64,000 nt of DNA from Diplocloster agilis. Lineage in GTDB: Bacteria > Bacillota > Clostridia > Lachnospirales > Lachnospiraceae. The number at the start of each line of letters is the position of its first letter. Within the stretch, counting starts at the first letter, position 1. The position numbers and the translations under genes are program-made. Location: NCBI RefSeq assembly GCF_019042275.1, contig NZ_JAHQCW010000008.1, forward strand, positions 1-64,000, read 5' to 3'. The notes under the pieces were generated by a model. It ran no database searches. It was not told where the DNA came from and saw only the letters and a program-made list of their open reading frames with translations. Positions 54,228 through 63,008 of the stretch are shown here, piece after piece.

Positions 54228-54659
54228 TTACTCCTCCGGTATGACTGTCTCCGTTTGTGCCGTTACCTCTACTTTCTTTCCGTTTTTAAAGCTGTTGAAC
54301 GACGCCATGGATAAAATGAGCAGGATGATATAAAACACAACTATTCCTATCAAAAATCCCATTGCTATTCTAAGTATTCGTCTTGTCCTCCGGTTCTTAA
54401 CCGCCAGCTGTTCGTTGATTCTCGCCAGCTGCTCCGCGACTTCGCTTTGATTCATTTCCTCTGTTATTTTTGCTCCCAGCAACTCGCTGACTGAAAGCTC
54501 TAATATCTCTGAGATCCGGATGAGCATATCCGCGTCGGGCACCGAGATTCCTTTTTCCCACTTGGATATCGTCTGGCGTACCACATGCAGGCGGCCCGCC
54601 AGTTCCTGCTGGGAGAAACCTTTTGCCGTACGAACCGATCTTAAATTCTCACTAAACAT
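54228..54659 (-). CDS. XRE-family regulator with a membrane helix
   Basis: A 143-residue protein. Residues 1-65 are a helix-turn-helix (NLRSVRTAKGFSQQELAGRL, VVRQTISKWEKGISVPDADM), then a short coiled coil and a hydrophobic helix (MGFLIGIVVFYIILLILSMA) near the C-terminus. The layout is that of small membrane-tethered XRE regulators common in Firmicutes. GGAGGTG precedes the ATG. The target is unknown. Confidence 0.85.
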   Translation of the reverse strand: MFSENLRSVRTAKGFSQQELAGRLHVVRQTISKWEKGISVPDADMLIRISEILELSVSELLGAKITEEMNQSEVAEQLARINEQLAVKNRRTRRILRIAMGFLIGIVVFYIILLILSMASFNSFKNGKKVEVTAQTETVIPEE

Positions 54660-54763
54660 AAAATGACACCTCCATTTTTCATTTTCAGCATCATTCTAAT
54701 GGAAAAGATACCGTTGCCGCAAGCAATGCAGCTTAACCTAAACCAATAAGAGGTTTCTTTCCC

Positions 54764-57043
54764 TTACAGTATCTTTCTTAATTTCCCCTGCAGCACGGCG
54801 AACACATCTTCCAGCTGTTCCAGGTTCGCCGTATGCCCGTCCATCGCCTCCCGGATCAAAGGCATCATCTCTTCATAGAAAATATGAACGAATTCATCCT
54901 CATTGATTACGTTCCCCTTGGCCGTCGTCTGGGGCAGCCGTTCCAGAGAATTTTCAAACTCCGTCATGGCCCTTGGAAGCCACGGATAAAGGGATACCAT
55001 ATCATAATTCCGATATACGGAAATATTCGGAGACTGCCCTCCCAATATCGTATGCGGAATGGCTATATCAGATCCGGAGGCCCAACGGATGAACTTAAAC
55101 GCCGCCTCAGGCTTTTGGCTGTTCTTGGAAATTCCAAGGCTCCACCCGGACAGGACGGAACTTCCCGGAATCCGGGTATATCCGAAATCATCCACAACCT
55201 TTGACTGCAGCCGGTCCACCAGGCCTGTGGCATAGTTATAGAAGGTATAAAACATGGCGGTATTTCCGTTTATAAAATCCACCGCGGCATCCGCCGGTTT
55301 TTTTGACAGCAGGCCGCCGCTGGTATACTGGACCGATTCCAGCAGGCTTCGGACCGCTTTGCGGTTCTGCAGGGTATTTAACTGCAGGGCCTGCTGCCTG
55401 TTAAACAGGCTGCCGCCGTAGTCCCAGATCCGGGGCATCAGGTCGCACAAAAACAGATCCGGGTTGGAGATGGCCATCGAATGGCCGAATTCCACCGGGG
55501 AATCCGGGTTATATTTTCTCGTAAAATATTTGGCCAGCGCGTTAAACTGGAACCAGTTCTTCGGCACTTTCAGCGGTATCATATATTTGCGTTCCAGATC
55601 ATCCGCGATCTCTTCATTGGAAAATATATCCTTCCGGTAAAACAGCAGCTGCGTGCAGGCCATATAGGGCAGGGCATAGTGCCTTCCATTGTACATACTG
55701 TAATGGCCCGCGGCGTTGGGCAGATAATTACTGATGTTCAGCGGGTAGGCTTCCATCAGCTCATCCAGGCAAAGCAGATATCCCTTATCCGCGTAGTAAG
55801 CTAACCACGGAACATCAAATAAGATGACATCAATCTGGGAGCTGCCGCTTTCACAGTAATTACAGATATATTCAAAGGAATCCTTCGGCAGCACCTGTTT
55901 TATTTTTACCTTGATATTTTCTTTGGCGTAAAAATCAATCAGCAGTCGGGACAGGCCGCTGACGGAGGTTTCATCATCTAACAGCAGTACGCAGATTTCT
56001 TCCGCCGCCTGGGTCGGCCTTTGGGTTTTAATTTCCATAGCCGGTTCCAGCTGCGCAATATTGTAATCATCCTGAAAAACCACCTGCTGCTTTTCGAACA
56101 CGATGGGGGAACGGATATTGCGAAGCAGCAGTTTTCCGGCCTCCTCGCCGATCTGATAAGCGCCCCGGGATGTTTTTACGATCGCGTTGTCATGGTGGAA
56201 CACATCGTCCATGGAATCGCCGGTGGATATGATCTGAACCTGTTCTTCCTCATCCAGATGATAGATCTTCAATGCATACTTTAAGCCTTCCGCCAGACGG
56301 TAGGAGGTGGTGAGGATCACCTGGGGTATCCGCTCCCCCCGTTCCAGCAGCTGAATCCCCGCCCGGAAACCGCACTCGCGGATCGCGGTGGTAAATATAA
56401 TATTCTCCGCCTCCGTTTCCTTTCCCGCTATTTTAAAAGCGTTCTCGTAGCCGGTGCGGGCCATGATATTTTCCCGGTAGCTGTCGGGGCCGCAGACCAG
56501 GGCGATCCGCGTATAATTTTTTGCCAGCAGCTCGCCGGTGATTCTTTGAAACAGTTCTTTATTATCTACGGTTACAAAATTACAGTCAAAATTCTCCGGC
56601 CTCCGGTCGATCAATACGTAGGGGATACCCGATTTTTCCAGCTTATCGAATATCTCCCGGTTCTGGGGCTGGCAGGTGTACAGGATCATCCCCGCCACAT
56701 TGCGCCCGATCAGGTTTAGGATCGCTTTGGTCTCCATGCGCGGGTCTGAGTCCGTAAGTTCCAGCACGAAGGTCTGGTCGTATTGGGACAGATATCCTTT
56801 GATACTGCTTAACAGCCGTTCCAGATAAGGCTCTGAGATCGTCGGGAAGACAATGCCGATATCCTGGTTCCGCTTCATTTTCAGCTCTCTTCCCGAGTTC
56901 TGCACCACATAGTTCAGGTCATCGATGGCCTGCTGGATCGTCCTTGCGGTCTTGGCGCTGATGTTCTTCTTATTGTTAATGTAATTTGATACGGAAGCAA
57001 TCGAAACGCCCGCTTGTTTCGCCACATCTTTGATGGTAATCAT
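54764..57043 (-). CDS. LacI regulator fused to a solute-binding-protein domain
   Basis: A 759-residue protein. Residues 1-55 form a LacI helix-turn-helix (TIKDVAKQAGVSIASVSNYI). Residues 60-340 are the standard LacI effector domain (IGIVFPTISEPYLERLL, AGMILYTCQ, ALVCGPDSY). From about 355 to the end is a second, extracellular solute-binding-type domain (family 1 pattern: DVILFDVPWLAYYADKGYLL, AINSGNTAMF-like FINGNTAMFYTF, GWSLGISKNSQKPEAAFKFI). There is no signal peptide, so both sensors are cytoplasmic. It is divergent from the sugar operon at 57369 and likely controls it. GGAGGAAGCAGCA precedes the ATG. Confidence 0.88.
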   Translation of the reverse strand: MITIKDVAKQAGVSIASVSNYINNKKNISAKTARTIQQAIDDLNYVVQNSGRELKMKRNQDIGIVFPTISEPYLERLLSSIKGYLSQYDQTFVLELTDSDPRMETKAILNLIGRNVAGMILYTCQPQNREIFDKLEKSGIPYVLIDRRPENFDCNFVTVDNKELFQRITGELLAKNYTRIALVCGPDSYRENIMARTGYENAFKIAGKETEAENIIFTTAIRECGFRAGIQLLERGERIPQVILTTSYRLAEGLKYALKIYHLDEEEQVQIISTGDSMDDVFHHDNAIVKTSRGAYQIGEEAGKLLLRNIRSPIVFEKQQVVFQDDYNIAQLEPAMEIKTQRPTQAAEEICVLLLDDETSVSGLSRLLIDFYAKENIKVKIKQVLPKDSFEYICNYCESGSSQIDVILFDVPWLAYYADKGYLLCLDELMEAYPLNISNYLPNAAGHYSMYNGRHYALPYMACTQLLFYRKDIFSNEEIADDLERKYMIPLKVPKNWFQFNALAKYFTRKYNPDSPVEFGHSMAISNPDLFLCDLMPRIWDYGGSLFNRQQALQLNTLQNRKAVRSLLESVQYTSGGLLSKKPADAAVDFINGNTAMFYTFYNYATGLVDRLQSKVVDDFGYTRIPGSSVLSGWSLGISKNSQKPEAAFKFIRWASGSDIAIPHTILGGQSPNISVYRNYDMVSLYPWLPRAMTEFENSLERLPQTTAKGNVINEDEFVHIFYEEMMPLIREAMDGHTANLEQLEDVFAVLQGKLRKIL

Positions 57044-57140
57044 TGCTGCTTCCTCCTTCATTTATCATAGGGTAAATTCTCTGTTCCAAATACCGGATAA
57101 TCCTTTGTTACTTAATATCAGTAAAATGCTTATTAAGTTT

Positions 57141-57169
57141 ATTATATTTTACTTATTTTACGAATGCAA
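57141..57169 (-). promoter_or_regulatory. Promoter of the LacI-fusion regulator gene
   Basis: TTGCAT (57164-57169) and TATAAT (57141-57146) are spaced 17 bp on the minus strand, about 100 bp before the regulator start. Confidence 0.65.
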
Positions 57170-57184
57170 GATAATTATTTTTTA

Positions 57185-57196
57185 TTAAACGTTTTA
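57185..57196. promoter_or_regulatory. LacI-type operator between divergent promoters
   Basis: TTAAACGTTTTA, a dyad centred on CG, lies 15 bp upstream of the regulator's -35 and 21 bp upstream of the sugar operon's -35. One bound dimer could affect both directions. Confidence 0.6.
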
Positions 57197-57217
57197 CTAA
57201 AATGAAATAAAATTACG

Positions 57218-57246
57218 TTGAACGGCCGATTTTTGTATGCTAGAAT
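57218..57246 (+). promoter_or_regulatory. Promoter of the esterase-sugar transporter operon
   Basis: TTGAAC (57218-57223) and TAGAAT (57241-57246) with a 17-bp spacer. The leader of about 115 nt contains a 25-bp direct repeat (57278-57302 and 57330-57354, 23 of 25 identical); the second copy runs straight into the ribosome site. Confidence 0.65.
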
Positions 57247-57368
57247 AAAGGCATCAAAACGAAATGAGCCATTTCACTAAAAACAAGGTAAATCCAATGA
57301 AACACCCTTCGGGTATACCTGTATGCCTTTAAAAACAAGGCAAATCTAATGAAAGGAGGAACCGGCAG

Positions 57369-58250
57369 ATGGAATATCAAAAACATTTTTTCAGCGGAGG
57401 AACCCCCCGAACGATTACGATCGCTCTTCCCTCCGATGATCTGACGGTAAAATATCCGGCGGTTATCTTATGCCACGGACATTCCCGTCACAAAAATGAC
57501 GGTTTGGACGCTTTGTCCCAAGTTCTGACCGGCGCCGGTTTCGTCACTGCCCGCTTTGACTTCAGAGGCTGCTGCGACGGTTATGAACAAAGATACATAT
57601 TAAACTGCGCCACCGACTGGCCCGAGGACCTTATGAATGCGATATCTTATATCGGCACGCTGCCATTTATCGACAAGGACCGGATCGGGGCCGCAGGAAT
57701 CAGTATGGGAGCCGCTACCAGCGTATATGTAAGCGGCATGGACGACCGGATTAAAAGTACGGTGTCCATGGGTGGTATCGGCGATTGTTTTACCTGGATG
57801 CGCGGCGTATGGGAAAAATCGGGCGGTCGTTTTGATGATTTTCTGGCCCGCCTGGACCGTGACCGCGAGCTGACAGCCGTGACCGGTCATTCCCAGGTGA
57901 TCCATTCCCTGGACATGTATAACGGAACAGAGGAAGATAAGCGGAACCTGCTGATCGAAGGCTTCTTAAACAGCGATGTCAATACCTATGTGACTCTGGC
58001 TTCCCTGCGCAACATGCTGTATTACAGACCGCTGGAAAAATGCCCGAATATCCGCAATCCTATTTTCTTTGCCCATGGAGGCGACGATCTGGTCGTTCCG
58101 GTCGAACAGTCCCGCCGGATGTACGAAGCTGTGGCTTCCGGCAGAAAACAGTTCAAAGAATATCCTGGAGTCGAGCACAACATACCTATGGATCCGAACC
58201 GGATGCTCGTCTTTGAAGATATGAAGCAATGGTTTACAGAAACTCTTTAA
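57369..58250 (+). CDS. Alpha/beta-hydrolase esterase
   Basis: A 293-residue cytoplasmic hydrolase. The oxyanion region is LCHGHSRHKN, the nucleophile Ser112 lies in GISMGA, and the acid and His are in HGGDDLVVP and GVEHNIP. The fold resembles the serine aminopeptidase/feruloyl-esterase group. It is the first gene of the sugar ABC operon, with AAGGAGG before the ATG. It likely removes an acyl group from an imported sugar ester (inference). Confidence 0.88.
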   Translation: MEYQKHFFSGGTPRTITIALPSDDLTVKYPAVILCHGHSRHKNDGLDALSQVLTGAGFVTARFDFRGCCDGYEQRYILNCATDWPEDLMNAISYIGTLPFIDKDRIGAAGISMGAATSVYVSGMDDRIKSTVSMGGIGDCFTWMRGVWEKSGGRFDDFLARLDRDRELTAVTGHSQVIHSLDMYNGTEEDKRNLLIEGFLNSDVNTYVTLASLRNMLYYRPLEKCPNIRNPIFFAHGGDDLVVPVEQSRRMYEAVASGRKQFKEYPGVEHNIPMDPNRMLVFEDMKQWFTETL

Positions 58251-58285
58251 CAAAAATGTATAATGAACAAGGGAGGAAATGAAAA

Positions 58286-59356
58286 ATGAAAAGAAAACTT
58301 TTATCCGTTTTACTAGCAGTTACCTTAGTTGCCGGTATGCTGACCGGCTGCGGCAGCAAAGAAGAAGCGCCTGCTGCCGATCCCGCATCCGAACCTGCTA
58401 AAACCGCCGCGCCGGAAGCCACTCCGGATGCAGCTCCCGCTGAAAGCCCCGCCGCAGACGCAGCCCAGACCGACGCTGACAGCGCTAGCGGCTTGAAAAT
58501 CGGCGTCTGCTACTGTATGTTAAGCGCCCCCGCTGTAAAAGTATTCGCACAGGGCATCCAGGAAAAAGCAAAAGAGCTGGGCGTGGAACTCATCGAACTG
58601 GACGGCGGATTTGACGCATCAAAACAGACCGACCAGATCAATTCCCTGGTGTCTCAGAAGGTTGACGGCATCGTCTTAAATCCGGTTGACGGAACCTCCA
58701 TTATCCCTGCGGTAAAAGCTGCCAAGGAAGCCGGAATCCCGGTTGTTATGGGCGCTATGGATATCGATGAATCCGGCAGAGAATACGTAGTCTCCTTCGT
58801 AGGAGCTGATGATAAAGATGTAGGAGCCGCAGCCGGTAAGAAAATGCTGGAAACACTGGGCAACAAAGGCGGTAAAGTAGCCATCGTGGAAGGTACCGCA
58901 GGAACCTCCGCCGCAACTCTTCGTACCGAAGGATTTGAGGAAGCGGTCAAGGGAAGCAACATCGAAGTGGTAACCAAATTATCCGCTGATTTTGATAAAG
59001 CAAAAGCCATGTCCATTACGGAAGATATTTTAACAAAATATCCCGATCTGTCCGGTATCTGGGTACATGACGACACCATGTGCGTTGGCGTTGCACAGGC
59101 TATGAAATCCATGGGATACTCCGGAGAGGACTTAAAAGTAGTCAGCTACAACGGAAGCAAAAACGGCGCCGACATGGTGAAAAGCGGCGAGATCGTGGCA
59201 ACCAGCGTGCAGCCCCTGGTGGACGAAGGCCGTACCTCTATTGAAGTTCTGGTGAAAGCCATTAACGGCGAAACTGTTGAGACCTGGTATAAAGATAAGA
59301 TTGACATGCTGGATGCGGACAATGTAGACAGCTATGATCCTGCTTTACTCTGGTAG
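58286..59356 (+). CDS. Sugar-binding lipoprotein (RbsB-like)
   Basis: A 356-residue lipoprotein. The lipobox MLTGC puts the lipid on Cys22, followed by a 45-residue Ala/Pro/Glu-rich linker. The mature domain (KIGVCYCMLSAPAVKVFAQG, QKVDGIVLNPVDGTSI, GTAGTSAATLRTEGFEEA) matches ribose/galactose-type binding proteins. It is 35 bp after the esterase. The exact sugar is unknown. Confidence 0.92.
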   Translation: MKRKLLSVLLAVTLVAGMLTGCGSKEEAPAADPASEPAKTAAPEATPDAAPAESPAADAAQTDADSASGLKIGVCYCMLSAPAVKVFAQGIQEKAKELGVELIELDGGFDASKQTDQINSLVSQKVDGIVLNPVDGTSIIPAVKAAKEAGIPVVMGAMDIDESGREYVVSFVGADDKDVGAAAGKKMLETLGNKGGKVAIVEGTAGTSAATLRTEGFEEAVKGSNIEVVTKLSADFDKAKAMSITEDILTKYPDLSGIWVHDDTMCVGVAQAMKSMGYSGEDLKVVSYNGSKNGADMVKSGEIVATSVQPLVDEGRTSIEVLVKAINGETVETWYKDKIDMLDADNVDSYDPALLW

Positions 59357-59472
59357 GATGGCAGGCCGGCTGAGGATGGGGCTTGATAGCTTGCCCCATC
59401 CTCAGCTTTTCATTCGATCGGAAAAAGCGTGCCGGCTGCGGTGCGGATAGATTGCAGAAACGGAGAATGCAT

Positions 59473-60978
59473 ATGAGTACAGACGATTACATTCTGAAAT
59501 TAGACCATATTGAGAAAAGCTTCCCCGGTGTCAAGGCGCTAAAGGACATCACTCTTCATGTAAAAAAGGGCGAGGTCCGCGGGCTTGTGGGAGAAAACGG
59601 CGCCGGAAAGTCGACGATGATGAAGGTATTGACCGGGATTATCCCTATGGATTCCGGCCGAATTACCATAGACGGACAGGCGGTCTCCATCACTTCCCCC
59701 TTACATGCGCAGACCTTGGGTTTAAGCATTATTTTCCAGGAATTCAATCTGGTCAATTCCCTGAGTATCGCAGAAAATATCTATGTGGGACGCCTGCCGA
59801 AGAAGGGGATGCGGGGTATCCAGTGGAAAAAGGTCCATGAGGACGCGAAAGCGCTTCTTAACCGGGTAGGCCTGGACGTGGACCCTTCCGCCCGGGTCGG
59901 CTCCTTAAGCGTAGCCGGCAAACAGATGGTGGAGATCGCCAAAGCCCTGTCCCAGAATTCTAAAATTATTATCATGGACGAGCCTTCCGCCACATTGACG
60001 GACAAGGAATTGGAACATCTCTTCGGCATCATCGATGATCTGAAAAAACAGGGCGTTACCGTGATCTATATCTCCCACCGGCTGGACGAAATCTTCCGGC
60101 TGTGCGACAGCGTAACCGTAATCCGGGACGGAGAGGTGATCGACACGAATCCCATCGAATCCCTCACGAAAGAGCTGATCATTTCCAAAATGGTAGGCCG
60201 GAACATGGATCAGGAATATCCTGTCCGGGCAGGCTCCTCGAGTGATGAGGTGATTCTGGAGGTTCGGGATCTGTGCCGGAAAGGGGTATTTGAGCATATC
60301 AATTTTTCCCTGCATAAAGGGGAACGGTTGGGTATCGCCGGACTGGTCGGAGCCGGAAGAACCGAGATCGTCCGCGCCATCTTCGGAGCGGACAAACTGA
60401 CCGGCGGGGAAATCCTCCTCCACGGTAAGCCGGTTACCATCCGCTCGCCAAAGGAAGCCATTTCTCACAAGATCGCTCTCGTTACGGAAGACCGCAAGAC
60501 CCAGGGCCTGGTTCTTGAGAGCTCGATCAGTGAAAATACCACGCTGGCCGCCCTGAAGAAAATCTGCCGTGCCGGATTTGTTAACCGCCGGGAGGAGAAC
60601 TCCGTCGCCGCGCAGTATGTAGAAACGCTGAAAACCAAAACCCCCGGCACCAAAGCCCTGGTCTTAAACCTAAGCGGAGGGAATCAGCAGAAAGTCGTCC
60701 TGGCTAAATGGCTGTATACCGACGCGGAAGTGCTGATTCTGGACGAACCCACCCGCGGAATCGACGTGGGCGCCAAATACGAAATCTATCAGCTCATCAA
60801 TCAGCTGGCGGACAGCGGAAAAGCCATCATTATCATTTCTTCCGAAATGCCCGAGGTCATCAGTATGAGCGACCGCCTTCTGGTCATCCACGACGGAAAA
60901 TGCAAAGGGGAGCTGACCGGGGATCAGAAGACCGGCGAAAACATTATGAAATACGCCATACTGGAGGAGGATGCCTGA
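59473..60978 (+). CDS. Sugar ABC transporter duplicated ATPase (RbsA-like)
   Basis: A 501-residue protein with two cassettes. The first has Walker A GENGAGKST, signature LSVAGKQM and Walker B IIMDEPSATLTD; the second has VGAGRTEIVRAIFG, LSGGNQQKVVLAKWL and DEPTRGIDVGAKYEI. I chose the ATG at 59473, which has GGAG seven bases upstream; the longer frame starting at 59383 is not conserved. Its stop overlaps the next start (TGATG). Confidence 0.94.
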   Translation: MSTDDYILKLDHIEKSFPGVKALKDITLHVKKGEVRGLVGENGAGKSTMMKVLTGIIPMDSGRITIDGQAVSITSPLHAQTLGLSIIFQEFNLVNSLSIAENIYVGRLPKKGMRGIQWKKVHEDAKALLNRVGLDVDPSARVGSLSVAGKQMVEIAKALSQNSKIIIMDEPSATLTDKELEHLFGIIDDLKKQGVTVIYISHRLDEIFRLCDSVTVIRDGEVIDTNPIESLTKELIISKMVGRNMDQEYPVRAGSSSDEVILEVRDLCRKGVFEHINFSLHKGERLGIAGLVGAGRTEIVRAIFGADKLTGGEILLHGKPVTIRSPKEAISHKIALVTEDRKTQGLVLESSISENTTLAALKKICRAGFVNRREENSVAAQYVETLKTKTPGTKALVLNLSGGNQQKVVLAKWLYTDAEVLILDEPTRGIDVGAKYEIYQLINQLADSGKAIIIISSEMPEVISMSDRLLVIHDGKCKGELTGDQKTGENIMKYAILEEDA

Positions 60979-61931
60979 TGAAGACCAATGCAAAAAAAAT
61001 AATATACCGTTACTCCAGTCTGATTTTACTGTTTCTATTTATCCTGATCGCCTCCATCTTCGCGGAGAACTTTTTCACCGCCAGAAACCTGACGAATGTA
61101 GTGCGGCAAAGCTGCGTGCTGGGGCTTCTGACCGTGGGTATGTCCTTTGTGCTGATCTGCGGGCACATGGATCTGTCCATCGGAAGCATTATGACCTTCA
61201 CCGGACTGATCGCCATTTCCTTCGGGACCCGGATGCCGGCCGGCGCGGCCATCGCCTGTGCTTTGCTGGCGGGTATCTTGTGCGGCGCGGTGAACGGCCT
61301 TATCATCACTCTGACCCATGCAAATTCCGGTGAATCGCTGATGATTACCTTTGGCACCCAGCTTCTGTTCTCTGCGGTCAGCCTTCTGTACACCGGCGGG
61401 TTCTCCCTGTCCGGAAGCGAATCGGATTTTTACAACGCCCTTGGAACCGGCAGCATCGGAAAATGGCTTCCGGTCCCGGTATTGATCTATATCATCTTCG
61501 CGGTGCTGCTCTGGGTGCTGGAAAGCAAGACCTCCTTCGGCCGTCAGATGCATATGATCGGTTTTAACCCTGTGTGCAGCCATCTGTCCGGCGTGCGCAC
61601 CGGCCTGGTGAAAATGGTCTGCTATTGCATTTCCGGCTTCTGCGCCGCGGCGGGAGCCATTATCCTGACTTCCAGGACCCTGGGCGCTACGCCCACGGCG
61701 GGTGTCGGCTATGAGATGGATGCCATCGTGGCGGCGGTCCTGGGAGGCATCAGCCTTTCCGGCGGCCTCGGGAGCATCGCCAAAGCTTTCGTCGGCGTCA
61801 TCACCTTAAGCGTGCTGAGCAACGCCATGAACCTCTTCGGCTTCCAGTCCTTCGACCAGAGCATCGTCAAGGGCTGTGTCCTGATCGCGGCCATTGCCTT
61901 CGATGTGTGGAACCGCAAGCAAACTGTCTGA
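60978..61931 (+). CDS. Sugar ABC transporter permease (RbsC-like) 1
   Basis: A 317-residue permease with 8-10 helices. Diagnostic stretches are TVGMSFVLICGHMDLSIGSI (residues 50-70) and AAVLGGISLSGGLGSIAKAF (255-275). Its start is coupled to the ATPase stop. Together with the next gene it forms a heterodimeric channel. Confidence 0.92.
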   Translation: MKTNAKKIIYRYSSLILLFLFILIASIFAENFFTARNLTNVVRQSCVLGLLTVGMSFVLICGHMDLSIGSIMTFTGLIAISFGTRMPAGAAIACALLAGILCGAVNGLIITLTHANSGESLMITFGTQLLFSAVSLLYTGGFSLSGSESDFYNALGTGSIGKWLPVPVLIYIIFAVLLWVLESKTSFGRQMHMIGFNPVCSHLSGVRTGLVKMVCYCISGFCAAAGAIILTSRTLGATPTAGVGYEMDAIVAAVLGGISLSGGLGSIAKAFVGVITLSVLSNAMNLFGFQSFDQSIVKGCVLIAAIAFDVWNRKQTV

Positions 61932-61949
61932 GAGAGGGAAGGTGATACT

Positions 61950-62885
61950 ATGACGAAAGTTAAGAAAATAGTTACGGAGCAAAAAACACTGGTCTTTTTA
62001 CTGCTGCTGGTGATCCTGATGGGTATCATATCTCCTTTTTTCCTGACCGGAGATAACATCGTCAACGTTCTGGTGCAGTCTTCCATCTACGGGATCATGG
62101 CCTGCGGTATGACTTTTGCGATCATAGGCGGAGATTTCGACTTATCGGTGGGGTCCACCATGGCCCTGTCCGGTCTGGTGGCCATCCTGTGCGAGCCTTA
62201 TGTGGGACAGGTTCCCGCTATGCTGCTGGCATTGCTTACCGCCGCGGCAGTAGGTCTGGTGAATGGATTTCTGGTGGCCAAATGCCGGATCAGTTCCTTT
62301 ATTGTTACGATCGGAACCTCCTATATTTTCAAGGGAATTGCGCTGAAGATATCCAACGGAGATCCCATCGCCAGCTCAAACCCCTGGTTTGGCCGGATGG
62401 GAAATGATAAGATCCTGGGAATCCCGTATCTTGTGATTATTATGGTTCTGCTGGTTCTGATTACACATTATGTGCTGACGGCCACCAGATTCGGCCGGAA
62501 TATCTATACCATCGGCGGCAACATGGAAGTCGCCCACAACAGCGGCATCCGTACCGGCTTTTACAAGACATCGATCTTTGTGTTAAGCGCATTTACAGCC
62601 GGCATCGCCGGTATCCTGAACGCGTCGAAGTTAAACACCGCCTCCGCGGTACAAGGCGACAACGCTGCGCTCTCTGTTATTACCGGTGTGGTAATCGGAG
62701 GGACGAGCCTGATCGGGGGAGTCGGGAGTATCGGGAAGAGTATGATCGGGATATTGATCTTTTCTGTGATTACCAATGCGCTGGATTTGATGGGTGTGTT
62801 TTCTTATTATCAGACGGGGATTCGGGGGCTTATGCTGATTGTTATTATTGGTATGGAAGCTTATGCACGGTATCGGGAATCCTAA
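61950..62885 (+). CDS. Sugar ABC transporter permease (RbsC-like) 2
   Basis: A 311-residue permease similar in layout to the preceding one: CGMTFAIIGGDFDLSVGSTM (residues 50-70), ISSFIVTIGTSYIFKGIAL and GVVIGGTSLIGGVGSIGKS (245-265). AAGGTG precedes the ATG, 18 bp after permease 1. Two distinct RbsC-type permeases are usual for some sugar importers. It is the final gene of the operon. Confidence 0.92.
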   Translation: MTKVKKIVTEQKTLVFLLLLVILMGIISPFFLTGDNIVNVLVQSSIYGIMACGMTFAIIGGDFDLSVGSTMALSGLVAILCEPYVGQVPAMLLALLTAAAVGLVNGFLVAKCRISSFIVTIGTSYIFKGIALKISNGDPIASSNPWFGRMGNDKILGIPYLVIIMVLLVLITHYVLTATRFGRNIYTIGGNMEVAHNSGIRTGFYKTSIFVLSAFTAGIAGILNASKLNTASAVQGDNAALSVITGVVIGGTSLIGGVGSIGKSMIGILIFSVITNALDLMGVFSYYQTGIRGLMLIVIIGMEAYARYRES

Positions 62886-62905
62886 AGGGGCCTTGAGGCC
62901 CCTTT
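62884..62905 (+). terminator. Terminator of the sugar operon
   Basis: AAAGGGGCC pairs with GGCCCCTTT around TTGA, overlapping the stop codon of the last permease. Confidence 0.75.
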
Positions 62906-62906
62906 G

Positions 62907-63006
62907 GGGACATGTCCATTTCGGTTTGGGACATGTCCATTTCGGTTTGGGACATGTCCATTCCAGTTTGGGACATGTCCATTCCAGTTTGGGACATGTC
63001 CCATTC
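62907..63006. repeat. Tandem 21-bp array with ACATGT palindromes
   Basis: Four full 21-bp units (GGGACATGTCCATTYCRGTTT) and a partial fifth lie between two convergent genes. Units 1-2 and 3-4 form two sub-types. Each contains the palindrome GGACATGTCC. Related motifs occur at 40242-40307. There are no spacers of varying sequence. Confidence 0.85.
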
Positions 63007-63008
63007 AT

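Noticed and set aside
62907-63006. Possible CRISPR array
   Set aside because: The units are contiguous 21-bp repeats without unique spacers, and no cas gene is nearby.
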